NCBI GenBank assembly: GCA_903935335.1
Contig: CAIZRG010000028.1
Location: 1 to 56,346 of the forward strand
Length of the DNA: 56,346 nt
Direction: 5' to 3'
Source of the DNA: Oligoflexia bacterium
GTDB lineage: Bacteria; Bdellovibrionota; UBA1018
Below the pieces are notes generated by a model. The model ran no database searches. It had not been told where the DNA came from and worked only from the letters and a program-made list of their open reading frames with translations. Shown in pieces: positions 8,219 through 18,153 of this stretch. Both the position numbers and the translations under genes were made by a program. Positions within the stretch are counted from its first letter, which is position 1; every line of letters begins with the position of its first letter.

Positions 8219-11017
8219 GTGGAAAAATTTAGCTACCTAAAAAGTTCGAATTCAAGCTATATTGATGAACTTTTTGCTCTTTATACAGCGGACCCTACTT
8301 CTGTAGATCCTTCTTGGAGGTATTTCTTTGAGGGCTTAGAACTTGGAGAAGCAGCCCAAAAGAGCACAGCCTCAGAGCCTCTTCAAGGGGCCCTCAGGAC
8401 AGAACCTAGGTCAACTTCTATAGTTGATTTTAGTTTAGAATCGAAAGTAGCAGAGCTAATTATTGCTTATCGAGAACTAGGAAGACTCCTCGCTGATATT
8501 AATCCTCTGTCACCTCCTCCAACGACTCACCCCCTCCTTGAACTTTCGCGTTTTGGTTTAAAATCAAGCAATCTTGATCAAACTTATTCTGCGGGACACC
8601 TCATTGGGATGGGTCCTTCTCAACTCAAAGATATCATTGCTAAGCTCAGAGATATTTATTGCGGCTCTATTGGAGTTGAATTCACTCATATTCAAAATCT
8701 TGAAGAAAGAAATTGGCTTCAACATCGAATGGAAACTTCTCTCAATCGAGAATCCATCAGTCCTTCGAATCGCAATAAAATTCTGAAAAGAATTACTGAA
8801 AGTGAATCTTTTGAAAGATTTTTGCACACCCGCTACGTTGCTCAAAAACGATTTTCAATTGAAGGAGCAGAAAGCCTCATTCCCACGCTCGATCGGATCA
8901 TCGAACAAGGAGCGCTATTAGGTGCCCAAGAGTTTGTATTAGGGATGGCCCATCGAGGTCGACTCAATGTTCTGGCTCATATTTTTGGAAAGAGCCCTGA
9001 GTATATCTTTACTGAATTTGAAGGTTCGTATAAAGTAGATACTTCTTTAGGTGAAGGGGATGTCAAGTATCACATGGGGTTTTCAGTCGACTACGCAACT
9101 GCAGAGGGGAAAAAAATCCATCTATCGTTAGCATCAAACCCAAGTCATTTGGAGTTCATTAATCCTGTCATTCAAGGGATTGCAAAAGCTAAGCAAACCC
9201 AACTCGATGATATTGATAGAAAAAAAGTCATTCCTCTCTCGATTCATGGGGACGCTGCATTTGCAGGTCAGGGAGTGTGTTATGAAACCTTAAACTTATC
9301 AGGTTTAAGTGGATACAAAACAGGTGGAACCATTCATATTGTGATTAATAACCAAGTTGGATTTACGACTTCACCTGAGGACAGTCGATCCACCACTTAT
9401 TCTACAGATGTTGCGAAAATGCTAGAAGTGCCGATTTTCCATGTGAATGGAGATGATCCTGAAGCACTTTGGTACCTGGCAGGGCTTTGTGTTGAATACC
9501 GTCAAAAATTCAAAAAAGATATCTTTATTGATTTAGTATGTTATCGGAAGTATGGCCATAATGAAGGGGATGAACCCGCCTTTACTCAGCCCTTGCTCTA
9601 CAAAACAATCAAAGATCATCCTTCTACCCGAGAAATTTACGCCAATCAACTCGTCCGAGAGAAAACCTTGAGTTCGGTTGAAGTGGAGGGAATGGCCCAG
9701 GAGACGACCCAGAGACTTATTGAAGCCCAAGCTCGAGCAAAGGCTCAACCTGCGCAACCTTATATTTCTGTTTTTGAAAATAAGTGGAAAGGTCTACGGC
9801 GTGCTACAGACGAAGATCTACTTGCCTCTGTCAAAACAGCTGTTCCTGAAAAAAAATTAAAAGAACTCGCTCAAAAATTGAATCAATTTCCTGAAGGATT
9901 TCATCCTCATCCCAAACTGAGTCGGTTCTATGAATCAAGATTAAAATCGATCAGTGATGGGAAAAACATTGACTGGGGGAACGGCGAGGTCCTTGCATTT
10001 GCCTCTCTGCTGGACGAAGGATATCCTGTGAGGTTATCGGGTCAAGATGCCCAAAGAGGAACCTTTAGCCATCGGCATTCTGTCCTCCATGATTTTGAAA
10101 ACGGGAAAACTTATACCCCTCTCAACCATATTGGAAGCCATCAAGCAAGTTTTGATGGATATAATAGCCAACTCTCTGAAACTGCTGTTCTGGGATTTGA
10201 GTATGGCTATTCATTAGCTGATCCAAATACTCTGGTCATTTGGGAAGCCCAGTTCGGGGATTTCGCCAATGGTGCACAAGTCATCATTGATCAATTCATT
10301 ACCTCTTCTGAATCCAAGTGGCAAAGAATGTCAGGAATTACTCTTCTTTTGCCTCATGGCTTTGAAGGTCAGGGACCCGAACACTCCAGTGCAAGACTAG
10401 AGAGATTTCTGCAATTGTGTGGAAAAAATAATTTAATTGTTTGCAACTTTACAACTCCAGCTCAGATTTTCCATGCTTTTAGAAGACAGGTTAAGCGTAC
10501 CTTTAGAAAACCCATGATTGTTATGTCTCCTAAGAGCTTACTTCGTCATCCCATGGCAGTATCCGAACTCAAAGAATTTACAGAGGGTTGCTTAGAAGAA
10601 GTGATGGATGATCGATCGATTTCAACCCCTTCTCAAGCCCTCACTATTCAAAAAGTACTTTTGTGCTCTGGGAAGGTTTACTACGATTTATTAGCAGCAC
10701 GAAACGCTCAACAGAAAAAAGAAATCGCAATTGTTCGAGTTGAACAGCTTTATCCTTGGCCAACAGACAGTCTAGTCACCCTTCTAAATCGTTATAAAAA
10801 CGCAAAAATAGTTTGGGTGCAGGAAGAACCTAAAAATATGGGCGCTTGGAGTTTTGTTTTTAACACCTGGAGCGGTGGTTCCGATTCCATCAGTGAAAAA
10901 GTTGGAAATCGATCTATAGAGTATGTGGGACGTGAGATCGGTGCTGCTCCTGCTGTTGGATCCCACAAAGTCCATGCAACCGAACAAGAAGCCCTCGTTC
11001 AGAAAGCCCTTTTATGA
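8219..11017 (+). CDS. sucA: 2-oxoglutarate dehydrogenase E1 component
   Basis: 932 residues, normal length for the thiamine-diphosphate E1 of the 2-oxoglutarate dehydrogenase complex. Visible family features: the N-terminal E2-binding segment with [15 protein letters not shown] near residue 242, the cofactor region [10 protein letters not shown] near 343-352, and [13 protein letters not shown] near 605. The start codon is GTG with GAGAGG spaced seven bases upstream. The stop overlaps sucB by ATGA, so E1 and E2 are translationally coupled. It decarboxylates 2-oxoglutarate and transfers the succinyl group to the E2 lipoyl arm. Confidence 0.98.
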   Translation: MEKFSYLKSSNSSYIDELFALYTADPTSVDPSWRYFFEGLELGEAAQKSTASEPLQGALRTEPRSTSIVDFSLESKVAELIIAYRELGRLLADINPLSPPPTTHPLLELSRFGLKSSNLDQTYSAGHLIGMGPSQLKDIIAKLRDIYCGSIGVEFTHIQNLEERNWLQHRMETSLNRESISPSNRNKILKRITESESFERFLHTRYVAQKRFSIEGAESLIPTLDRIIEQGALLGAQEFVLGMAHRGRLNVLAHIFGKSPEYIFTEFEGSYKVDTSLGEGDVKYHMGFSVDYATAEGKKIHLSLASNPSHLEFINPVIQGIAKAKQTQLDDIDRKKVIPLSIHGDAAFAGQGVCYETLNLSGLSGYKTGGTIHIVINNQVGFTTSPEDSRSTTYSTDVAKMLEVPIFHVNGDDPEALWYLAGLCVEYRQKFKKDIFIDLVCYRKYGHNEGDEPAFTQPLLYKTIKDHPSTREIYANQLVREKTLSSVEVEGMAQETTQRLIEAQARAKAQPAQPYISVFENKWKGLRRATDEDLLASVKTAVPEKKLKELAQKLNQFPEGFHPHPKLSRFYESRLKSISDGKNIDWGNGEVLAFASLLDEGYPVRLSGQDAQRGTFSHRHSVLHDFENGKTYTPLNHIGSHQASFDGYNSQLSETAVLGFEYGYSLADPNTLVIWEAQFGDFANGAQVIIDQFITSSESKWQRMSGITLLLPHGFEGQGPEHSSARLERFLQLCGKNNLIVCNFTTPAQIFHAFRRQVKRTFRKPMIVMSPKSLLRHPMAVSELKEFTEGCLEEVMDDRSISTPSQALTIQKVLLCSGKVYYDLLAARNAQQKKEIAIVRVEQLYPWPTDSLVTLLNRYKNAKIVWVQEEPKNMGAWSFVFNTWSGGSDSISEKVGNRSIEYVGREIGAAPAVGSHKVHATEQEALVQKALL

Positions 11018-12231
11018 AACATAATATCAAAGCCCCCAGTGTTGGTGAATCCATTACAGAAGTCAGCATTCTCAAATGGGTTAAAAAAAACGGTCAACAA
11101 ATACAAGTAGGAGACCTCATCCTTGAAATTGAATCTGACAAAGCTACAGTAGAAATCATTGCGGAATTTTCTGGTACATTAAACATTTTAAAGCCAGAAG
11201 GAGAAAGAGTTCCTGTAGGAGAAGTCATTGCTCTCATTGATGATGCCGTCCAAGGCTCGGTTGAAGTAGCCCACTCCCCTTCTGCAGAACCTATTGTAGC
11301 AAAGACATTAACTCCTCAGCCTACTTCCCAAAACGCAGGAATGGGTCCTGCTGCTCGTAAAATGGCAACCGAGCAAAAAATAGATGTAAGTCGGATCAGT
11401 GGAACAGGAAAAGACGGCCGAGTCACCAAGACGGATCTCTTGCAAGCCTCTCAGGCAGTTGAACGACCGTATTCCAAAGCTGAATCTCTACCCTCCACTC
11501 AAAAGGATACGAGTACCCTCCGAGTTTTGGCTGAGGGTGAACGCCGAGTCCCGATGTCTCATCTAAGAGCTCGCATTGCAGAGCGTCTTGTACAAGCTCA
11601 ACACACAGCTGCCATTTTAACTACTTTTAATGAAGTAGATATGGGACCTGTGATGGAGTTGCGCAACCGTCATAAGGACAACTTTAAAGCAAAAAATGGG
11701 CTCGCTTTGAGCTTTATGTCTTTCTTTACCCGTGCCACGGTTGAATCTCTCAAGGTGATTCCTGAAGTCAACGCTTCGATCGAAGGGAGAGACATCATCT
11801 ATCATGACTATTGTGATATTGGGATTGCCGTTGGAACTGAACGGGGATTAGTCGTCCCGGTGGTTCGTCATGCTCATCAGATGAATTTTTTAGAAATTGA
11901 AAAGAGAATTGCTGAACTTGCAGTCAAAGCAAGAGACGGAAAACTTTCGATTGCAGAAATGTCAGGAGGAACCTTTACCATTTCCAATGGAGGGGTGTAT
12001 GGGTCTTTGATGTCAACTCCGATTTTAACTCCTCCACAAAGTGGAATTCTCGGGATGCATAAAATCCAAGAACGCCCCATGGCAATTCAAGGGAAAGTGG
12101 AAATTAGACCTATGATGTATTTAGCTCTTTCCTACGATCATCGTCTCATTGACGGAAAGGGAGCTGTGACGTTTTTGGTAACTCTCAAGGATTTTCTTGA
12201 ACATCCAGAAAAACTAGGTTTGAATTTTTAA
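11014..12231 (+). CDS. sucB: Dihydrolipoyl succinyltransferase E2
   Basis: 405 residues with the three standard E2 parts: an N-terminal lipoyl domain with the lipoylation Lys43 (Glu-Ser-Asp-Lys-Ala), an E3/E1-binding domain around 110-145 (Ala-Ala-Arg-Lys-Met-Ala, then Gly-Lys-Asp-Gly-Arg-Val-Thr-Lys), and a C-terminal catalytic domain ending in Ser-Tyr-Asp-His-Arg-Leu-Ile-Asp-Gly, which carries the catalytic His. One lipoyl domain, as usual for SucB. It overlaps sucA by four bases and is followed two bases later by lpdA, so the complete complex is encoded in one operon. Confidence 0.98.
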   Translation: MKHNIKAPSVGESITEVSILKWVKKNGQQIQVGDLILEIESDKATVEIIAEFSGTLNILKPEGERVPVGEVIALIDDAVQGSVEVAHSPSAEPIVAKTLTPQPTSQNAGMGPAARKMATEQKIDVSRISGTGKDGRVTKTDLLQASQAVERPYSKAESLPSTQKDTSTLRVLAEGERRVPMSHLRARIAERLVQAQHTAAILTTFNEVDMGPVMELRNRHKDNFKAKNGLALSFMSFFTRATVESLKVIPEVNASIEGRDIIYHDYCDIGIAVGTERGLVVPVVRHAHQMNFLEIEKRIAELAVKARDGKLSIAEMSGGTFTISNGGVYGSLMSTPILTPPQSGILGMHKIQERPMAIQGKVEIRPMMYLALSYDHRLIDGKGAVTFLVTLKDFLEHPEKLGLNF

Positions 12232-12233
12232 TT

Positions 12234-13655
12234 ATGAAACAATCAAAATTTGATCTTGTTGTCATTGGAGGTGGTCCGGGTGGTTATGTGGCTGCTATTC
12301 GAGCAGCCCAGCTTGGAATGAAAGTCGCTTGTATTGATAAGCGAAATTTCTTTGGAGGAACCTGCCTGAATGTAGGTTGCATTCCTTCTAAAGCCCTCCT
12401 AGACTCGAGTGAGCACTACCTACAGGCCAAAACCAAGCTCCAAAAGCATGGGGTCATCGTTGGACAAGTTCAACTAGACCTCTCCCAAATGATGAAACGC
12501 AAGGAGTCTGTAGTCCGTCAGTTGGTAATTGGTGTTGCGAGTTTGCTCAAAAAAAACAAAGTGGAAGCCATCCGAGGTGAAGCCAAACTCCTTGCAAAAA
12601 ATGGATTAGACGGTCAGGTTGAAGTTGTAACAGATGGGGTCAAAAAAGTCTTCAGTGCTTCAAAGATCTTGTTAGCCACAGGCAGTGAACCGAATTCTCT
12701 CCCATTCCTTCCATTTGATGGAAAAACGGTTTTAAGCTCCACTGAAGCTTTAGAACTCACCTCCGTCCCAGAACATTTGGTTGTAGTAGGGGGAGGTGTG
12801 ATTGGACTTGAACTAGGTTCGGTTTGGATGAGACTGGGAGCCAAAGTCACAGTCATTGAGTTTCAAAACCGGATTTGTCCTGGGTTTGATCAGCAAATTG
12901 GAACCGAACTCCACAAGTCTCTTTTAAAACAAGGGATGCAATTTAAACTTGCTACAAAATGCACTGGCTTAACTCAAAAAAACAGCTCTGGAGCAGTTAT
13001 CCACACTGTCACACTTGCTGATGGGGCTCAGGAAGATATCCTTTGTGATAAAATCTTAGTGGCAACAGGCCGCAAGCCTTACACTCAAGGGCTGGGCTTA
13101 GAAAATATAGGCTTAAAGACTGATCAGGCCGGCCGAGTGGAAGTTGACGCTCATTACGAGACTCAAGCTCCTGGGGTTTTTGCTGTCGGTGATTTAATTG
13201 CTGGACCGATGTTAGCTCATAAGGCTGAAGAAGAAGGCATCGCAGTCGTTGAGCTCATGAACAAACAGGCAGGTCATGTGAATTACAATGCAATTCCAAA
13301 TGTGATTTACACTTGGCCAGAAGTGGCATCCGTAGGTTTTTCTGAAGAAGAGCTTCAAGCCAAAGGGCTCTCCTACAAAGTAGGAACTTTCCCATTTATG
13401 GCAAATGGCCGAGCCAAGGCGATGGAAGAATCAGAGGGATTGGCCAAGGTCATCTCAGAGGCTTCAACAGATCGGCTTCTTGGGGTTCACATTGTCGGCC
13501 CATGGGCCAGTGATCTCATCAGTGAAGCCGTCAGTGTCATTGAGTTTGGAGGAAGTGCTGAAGATATTGCACGTTCGTGTCATGCTCATCCCACACTCTC
13601 TGAGACACTGAAGGAGGCTGCTCTTGCTGTTGCAAAACGCCAAATTCATTTTTAA
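12234..13655 (+). CDS. lpdA: Dihydrolipoyl dehydrogenase E3
   Basis: 473 residues, flavoprotein disulfide reductase. FAD-binding Gly-Gly-Gly-Pro-Gly-Gly at 12-17; redox-active Cys44/Cys49 in Gly-Gly-Thr-Cys-Leu-Asn-Val-Gly-Cys; NAD-binding Gly-Gly-Gly-Val-Ile-Gly near 186; the C-terminal catalytic His452 in Ala-His-Pro-Thr-Leu-Ser-Glu. It reoxidises the lipoyl arm of E2 using NAD+. Its position two bases after sucB makes it the dedicated E3 of the 2-oxoglutarate complex, though it could also serve other lipoyl enzymes. Confidence 0.98.
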   Translation: MKQSKFDLVVIGGGPGGYVAAIRAAQLGMKVACIDKRNFFGGTCLNVGCIPSKALLDSSEHYLQAKTKLQKHGVIVGQVQLDLSQMMKRKESVVRQLVIGVASLLKKNKVEAIRGEAKLLAKNGLDGQVEVVTDGVKKVFSASKILLATGSEPNSLPFLPFDGKTVLSSTEALELTSVPEHLVVVGGGVIGLELGSVWMRLGAKVTVIEFQNRICPGFDQQIGTELHKSLLKQGMQFKLATKCTGLTQKNSSGAVIHTVTLADGAQEDILCDKILVATGRKPYTQGLGLENIGLKTDQAGRVEVDAHYETQAPGVFAVGDLIAGPMLAHKAEEEGIAVVELMNKQAGHVNYNAIPNVIYTWPEVASVGFSEEELQAKGLSYKVGTFPFMANGRAKAMEESEGLAKVISEASTDRLLGVHIVGPWASDLISEAVSVIEFGGSAEDIARSCHAHPTLSETLKEAALAVAKRQIHF

Positions 13656-13707
13656 AAAATAGGATCAGGTAAAGAAAAGTGGATTTTGACCTCACTGCCC
13701 AGTATCC

Positions 13708-14544
13708 CTAATTTGCGTGGACATAGGGGATTTTGGATGTGAGAGATATTGTGTCTGGGTCAATTTTTTCATTCCAACTCTTTTCAATGATAGCTTGAAG
13801 ACCAAGACCTAAGAACTCATCTTTTTGAGCGACTGACATAAAGTGGAGCTTGATATTCATTTTCTTTAAATCAATAGGGCCTTTTCGAAACACGACTTCA
13901 TTTTGGTAATATCCATTTTTTTCACCCGTATAATCTGCAGCAAAATCTTTTTCGAGCATCTTTTTCACGGCATTTGGATTATCCCCTTCCGCTACCTCCG
14001 TGCCTAATACGGGTCTGTTAAAATCTTTAAAATTCTGATCAATCTCAAATCGAGCCCCATAATACAGGTTCATATCATGGGCAACCGTATAGTCTTTTCG
14101 TAAAGTTAACAGATTTAAATCTAACTCTATTAGAACAGGTTCGTTTTCTGGAGCTAGTCGGCGTTTAACTTGAGTAAAATAATAGTAGCTGTTTAATCTT
14201 TTTTTATGAACAACCTGAGTAAATATCAAAGTTGTCCAATCAGACTTTCTATCGTCCTCTACGTTCCGAAATACATTCCATCCCAAAGCAAGTCGAGTCA
14301 ATTCACCCGATTGAAAAATTTCTTCTAAATGCTTAAACCGAGTTGAATGGACTAGAGTCATTTCTTTATAATTTGGTACATATGCTTCGAGAGGATGTTC
14401 TTGCTTAAGTTCGTGAACGTGAGAAGAATTGCAATTTATGGAGCTGATGGATAGAGCTAGCAATAGAAAGAAAAAAAGACTCTTAACTTTCTTCTTTTGA
14501 ACTAAAAATCTGTTTTCACACAACTTCATAAGTAAATTATCCAT
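13708..14544 (-). CDS. Lipoprotein with ADP-ribosyltransferase-like motifs
   Basis: 278 residues, not recognised as a named protein. The first 38 residues form a lipoprotein-type signal ending in Ser-Ile-Asn-Cys38; Asn before Cys is unusual for a lipobox. The mature part begins with Leu-Val-His66-Ser-Thr followed by a helix and Ser-Gly-Glu-Leu, has a Tyr-rich strand (Ser-Tyr-Tyr-Tyr-Phe), and later Asn-Glu216-Val-Val-Phe followed by Pro-Ile-Asp-Leu. This order (His-x-Thr, Tyr, then Glu in a strand before a hydrophobic turn) is that of the ADP-ribosyltransferase fold seen in H-Y-E enzymes and DarT-type proteins. The assignment is by eye and needs a profile search. It lies 38 bases after the phospholipase-D-like gene on the same strand, so the two are probably co-transcribed. 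Confidence 0.5.
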   Translation of the reverse strand: MDNLLMKLCENRFLVQKKKVKSLFFFLLLALSISSINCNSSHVHELKQEHPLEAYVPNYKEMTLVHSTRFKHLEEIFQSGELTRLALGWNVFRNVEDDRKSDWTTLIFTQVVHKKRLNSYYYFTQVKRRLAPENEPVLIELDLNLLTLRKDYTVAHDMNLYYGARFEIDQNFKDFNRPVLGTEVAEGDNPNAVKKMLEKDFAADYTGEKNGYYQNEVVFRKGPIDLKKMNIKLHFMSVAQKDEFLGLGLQAIIEKSWNEKIDPDTISLTSKIPYVHAN

Positions 14545-14582
14545 AAATAATGTGCAACCCTAACAAATAACCGGTCAAATTG

Positions 14583-17500
14583 CTAGCGCGCCCGATCCGC
14601 AAAAGGGGTTAATCGAACCTGATCAAGCTTGAATTCTTGGATTTCATGAACACCGTCGCGAATCAAGAAGTCCATATCTACCTGAATTTTTTCTTTTGAC
14701 TTCTTGTTAAAAATACGTGCCAAAGTCCATTGCTGATTTTTTGAAGCTTTATCTTCTCGGCGAAGAACAAATACAAAATCATTCTGGACTAAATTTTGAT
14801 GAGACTGATGGATTGACTGAAGAGGAGAAGTCAAAGAAGAATACCACATTGGGGCAAAGTAATGAGTCAAAATCTGCTGACTCCCGAAAGGACCGACAAT
14901 GATCCCAAACTCAGCATGACTATCGTCATAAAGATTGTGAGAACCAATATATCCTACCTGTCCATCAGCTACAACGACCTTTGCGTGATTTGGGATTTCA
15001 TGCTCGCCGTTGGCCGTATAAAGAAGGTGAAAGTGGTTGAGCATTTTTTCGAGACGCTCAGATGTCAGTTTTTTATTTGATTTTTTAATCAAAGTTTTGA
15101 AAAAGTTTTCTCGACTATATTTAGAAGTGTATCCGAACTCACCCACTCCCACTAAGCTCTCTGCGTTTGAAGATGTGAGAATGTAGACATCAACACCTCG
15201 ATCGATCGCCTTGACTAATGACTTAACTACTGCGACCGTGAAATTAGCCCACCCATAACTATGAAATGGACCCCACTTATGAGCGTAAAGTTCAAGAACC
15301 GCTTGTTGAGAGATAAAGAGACCTACTTTAGCCTGGTCAATGATATTTAAAATCGCTGTATCTGATACATTAACCGATTCATTGGTTTTTAATCCACTCG
15401 CAACTGCAACAGCGTTTCGCAGCCTTCCTACAGCAATGACGTCTTCGATGTGGTCCGAGTCTGTTGCTTCACGAAATGCGGACCTGTGGTGAGTAGGATG
15501 AGAATCATCAAATTGTTCAGGGATCACATCTTTTGGAAACACTCGAGACTTTGGTATTAAAACGCCTGGCGCTTCATCTCCAATGATTGAATGAGGAGAG
15601 GCTCCTTGTCTAAAGGTATGGATTGCAAATTTTCTATGGGTATACCCAAGAAAGACTTGATGCGAGACTCGCCATTCTTGTTCCACGTACTGCCACATAA
15701 GATTGGCAAATCGATGCCCGACCAAGGCTAATTCTCCGTAAATCAATGCCGAAACGTCACTGACTGCATTATTCATTGGCCCCGTACTTAGCGGTCCTGT
15801 TGGAAGAAGATAGGACCTATAGAGATTATGACCTCCGGTCAGCATCATCTTGCCATCAACAGCAACTATCTTGCTATGATTCCAAGAGGGCCAAGTTTTC
15901 AACCATGTCCCACCATCCGTTGTTGCATCGTAGGTTCCTACACTGATGGTTAGCTTGGAGTCTTGGCTCAATCCTTGTGAAATCTTCTCCAGAACTTCTC
16001 GAGTATTGACTCGCTGAACCATTGCCGCCCAGTCGACCCCAAAAAGAATTCGTACAATGATAGGGCTCTTCTTCTGATCTAGTTTGAGTATACTTTGATG
16101 AAGTTCGCCCATAAAACCTGTGTCTACTTGAATTTTTCCATCTGGGCCGAACAACTCGTCAGGAACTGAGAGGGTCGTCACATCGACAAATTTCTCTGCC
16201 TGAGCGATGGCGTCACCCCAAGTTTTGATGAATCGATCGGAATGATGCTCTGGCGATATTTGTGTCCGAGGGTAGTCAAGATACTCTGGGGTAGAAATCA
16301 GCCAATCATTCTTTTTAAGTAATGTAGGTTTTACGTCCCAAATGCGTTGCTTCTGATTTGGATGAGTGCTCTCTAGTTTTGCGACCAGCTCTTTGAAGTT
16401 CTTTTGGGGCTCACTGTATTTCTGAAGTTTAAGGATCGTCTTGAGAAAGGCTTCCCCCCTGTGTGTCTTATCGAGAAAGACAAAATCAATACACACTGAC
16501 TCAAAAATTGGGATGAGGCGTGTAGCAGTCCATTTGTCATTTGAGTGATCTTTGGTGAGTTTTTCAATCTCAGCTTTGCAATAATTCGCTGGATTTTTAG
16601 CCCCTTTCAAGAACAAACGAATGAGACTTTCTGACTGGATATTGCAAGCGTTGTAATTACCTTTTGTACTGAGATCAGTGTAATAGAGAAAAGAGTAGTA
16701 CTGACCCAAGGTACGACCACTCAATGTTTTAGTTGCTTGACTCCAGGCCTTCTCGGGTGAAACTTCCGCGTTTTTTTCGTTTTCAATCTTCCCAATTTGA
16801 GCTTGAAAATTCTCAGCATCAGCATCAAGCTGAAGAAGGGTGAATTCGATCTCACCTAGAGCTCGAGTGGCATCCAATTGTTTTTTAATTTTTGTAACAT
16901 CATAGATGTTGCCATGAAAAAGCTTTAGTTTTTCTTCTTCCTGCCGCCGTTGAAGCTCTACTATTTTTTCTTTAATATTATCAATATATTCTGAGTACTG
17001 TATTGCTAGTTCCAGAATATTCTTTTCAGCAACCTCAGGGCTTTCATCCAAAAGTATGCTTTTCTTGTACTGCTCCAACTGAAGATCGGTCTCCAAAGAA
17101 ATGAGTCTTCTTCTAAGTTCGGCCGAGTCAAATTCCGCTTTTCTTACCGCCTCATAGGCATCTTTTAGCTCGTGATCTTTCAGTTGGGACAGTTCGTTTG
17201 CAAAATTCTCAACTTCTTTGGCCCTTTGTGCTTTGACTTGTGCTTGGGCTAGGCTGGTATTTTGCTCAACGGCTAGTCTCGCTGATTGTTCGGCCGCCAA
17301 ATTAGCATCCGCCTTGATACGTTCTTCGTGTGCGATCCTAGCTTGGTCATTGGCTTGATTTCGTTCTTGTTCGGCACGGTCTGCTGCCAATCGGAAGTCT
17401 TGAGCATCATCGTCAGACTTCTTCTTTGCACCTTCTCCTTCCTCCAGAAGACTTCGAATGTTTTCGGATTTTGCTTCTAATTCGGCGATCTTTCTTTCAT

Positions 17501-17615
17501 GATCAGAATTAGGTCCAGTACCTACACACCCAACCATAAAACTGAGAGCTGAGATCGCAGAAAGAATGACCCGTTTATTTTTTTTTAAATTTAAATGAAT
17601 TGATAAAAAAATCAC
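14583..17615 (-). CDS. Large lipoprotein with coiled coil and two phospholipase-D (HKD) motifs
   Basis: 1010 residues. A lipoprotein signal ends in Phe-Met-Val-Gly-Cys. Residues about 35-260 are a charged coiled coil (Glu/Lys/Ala/Gln-rich). The C-terminal half has two HKD motifs of the phospholipase D superfamily: His580-Ser-Lys-(x4)-Asp with Gly-Gly-His-Asn after it, and His877-Ala-Lys-(x4)-Asp followed by Gly-Ser-His-Asn. Two intact motifs in one chain make a catalytically complete enzyme likely; the substrate (phospholipid, cardiolipin or nucleic acid) cannot be read. Start is GTG with GGAG seven bases upstream. A perfect 11-bp palindrome sits about 50 bases upstream of the start. Followed by the ADP-ribosyltransferase-like lipoprotein gene. 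Confidence 0.85.
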   Translation of the reverse strand: MIFLSIHLNLKKNKRVILSAISALSFMVGCVGTGPNSDHERKIAELEAKSENIRSLLEEGEGAKKKSDDDAQDFRLAADRAEQERNQANDQARIAHEERIKADANLAAEQSARLAVEQNTSLAQAQVKAQRAKEVENFANELSQLKDHELKDAYEAVRKAEFDSAELRRRLISLETDLQLEQYKKSILLDESPEVAEKNILELAIQYSEYIDNIKEKIVELQRRQEEEKLKLFHGNIYDVTKIKKQLDATRALGEIEFTLLQLDADAENFQAQIGKIENEKNAEVSPEKAWSQATKTLSGRTLGQYYSFLYYTDLSTKGNYNACNIQSESLIRLFLKGAKNPANYCKAEIEKLTKDHSNDKWTATRLIPIFESVCIDFVFLDKTHRGEAFLKTILKLQKYSEPQKNFKELVAKLESTHPNQKQRIWDVKPTLLKKNDWLISTPEYLDYPRTQISPEHHSDRFIKTWGDAIAQAEKFVDVTTLSVPDELFGPDGKIQVDTGFMGELHQSILKLDQKKSPIIVRILFGVDWAAMVQRVNTREVLEKISQGLSQDSKLTISVGTYDATTDGGTWLKTWPSWNHSKIVAVDGKMMLTGGHNLYRSYLLPTGPLSTGPMNNAVSDVSALIYGELALVGHRFANLMWQYVEQEWRVSHQVFLGYTHRKFAIHTFRQGASPHSIIGDEAPGVLIPKSRVFPKDVIPEQFDDSHPTHHRSAFREATDSDHIEDVIAVGRLRNAVAVASGLKTNESVNVSDTAILNIIDQAKVGLFISQQAVLELYAHKWGPFHSYGWANFTVAVVKSLVKAIDRGVDVYILTSSNAESLVGVGEFGYTSKYSRENFFKTLIKKSNKKLTSERLEKMLNHFHLLYTANGEHEIPNHAKVVVADGQVGYIGSHNLYDDSHAEFGIIVGPFGSQQILTHYFAPMWYSSLTSPLQSIHQSHQNLVQNDFVFVLRREDKASKNQQWTLARIFNKKSKEKIQVDMDFLIRDGVHEIQEFKLDQVRLTPFADRAR

Positions 17616-17666
17616 AATGCAACTCCATTTTTTTTATTCTGGAGCAGTATCTTTGTCGCAAGCCCT

Positions 17667-17696
17667 ATTTCAATCCAAGATAAGGTGGATTGAAAT
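17667..17696. promoter_or_regulatory. Perfect 11-bp inverted repeat upstream of the PLD-lipoprotein gene
   Basis: ATTTCAATCCA at 17667-17677 and its exact reverse complement at 17686-17696 are separated by eight bases. It lies 51 bases upstream of the GTG start at 17615, where an operator would be expected. No T run follows on either side, so an operator is more likely than a terminator. No matching second copy was noticed in the window. Confidence 0.5.
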
Positions 17697-17864
17697 GAAT
17701 CAAACCGATAAACAAGCAATTAAGGTGCCATAAAATAACTGAATATAAATAAGACTATAAAGTCTGGTGAAATTCCAATATCTATCCAGTTGTATAACAA
17801 TTAGACATTTAATTATTTAAATTAAAAGAATTCTATAAGTCATGTGTTTCCGATATTGTAAGAA

Positions 17865-17902
17865 AATAACAAGAGCTAATACCATAATCAGCTCTTGTTA
17901 TT
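17865..17902. promoter_or_regulatory. Perfect 13-bp inverted repeat in the divergent intergenic region
   Basis: AATAACAAGAGCT (17865-17877) and its exact reverse complement (17890-17902) flank a 12-base loop. It sits in the 526-base A/T-rich gap between the divergent PLD-lipoprotein and papain-like genes, about 250 bases from each start. No long T run follows. It could be a regulator site or an RNA hairpin. Nothing coding was found in the rest of the gap (17616-18153). Confidence 0.5.
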
Positions 17903-18153
17903 GCTGATTCTCCCTTATTTGTTTAGCTGAAATAGTCTCTCAAGACTTTGCCACAAAAAATAATGGCAGTATAAATATGTATCAACCAAACTAGTATAGA
18001 TTTATACCACGCCTGAAAGCAACAATCTGATCCATGGATAGGCTTACTGTTCTATAGTAAATATTAATAAATTTTAAATATTTTAAATTTTTTATTTATA
18101 ACATAGCCAGTGGCTTTCTGTTAAGATAATGAATCTGAGGCTTGGACAAGATT

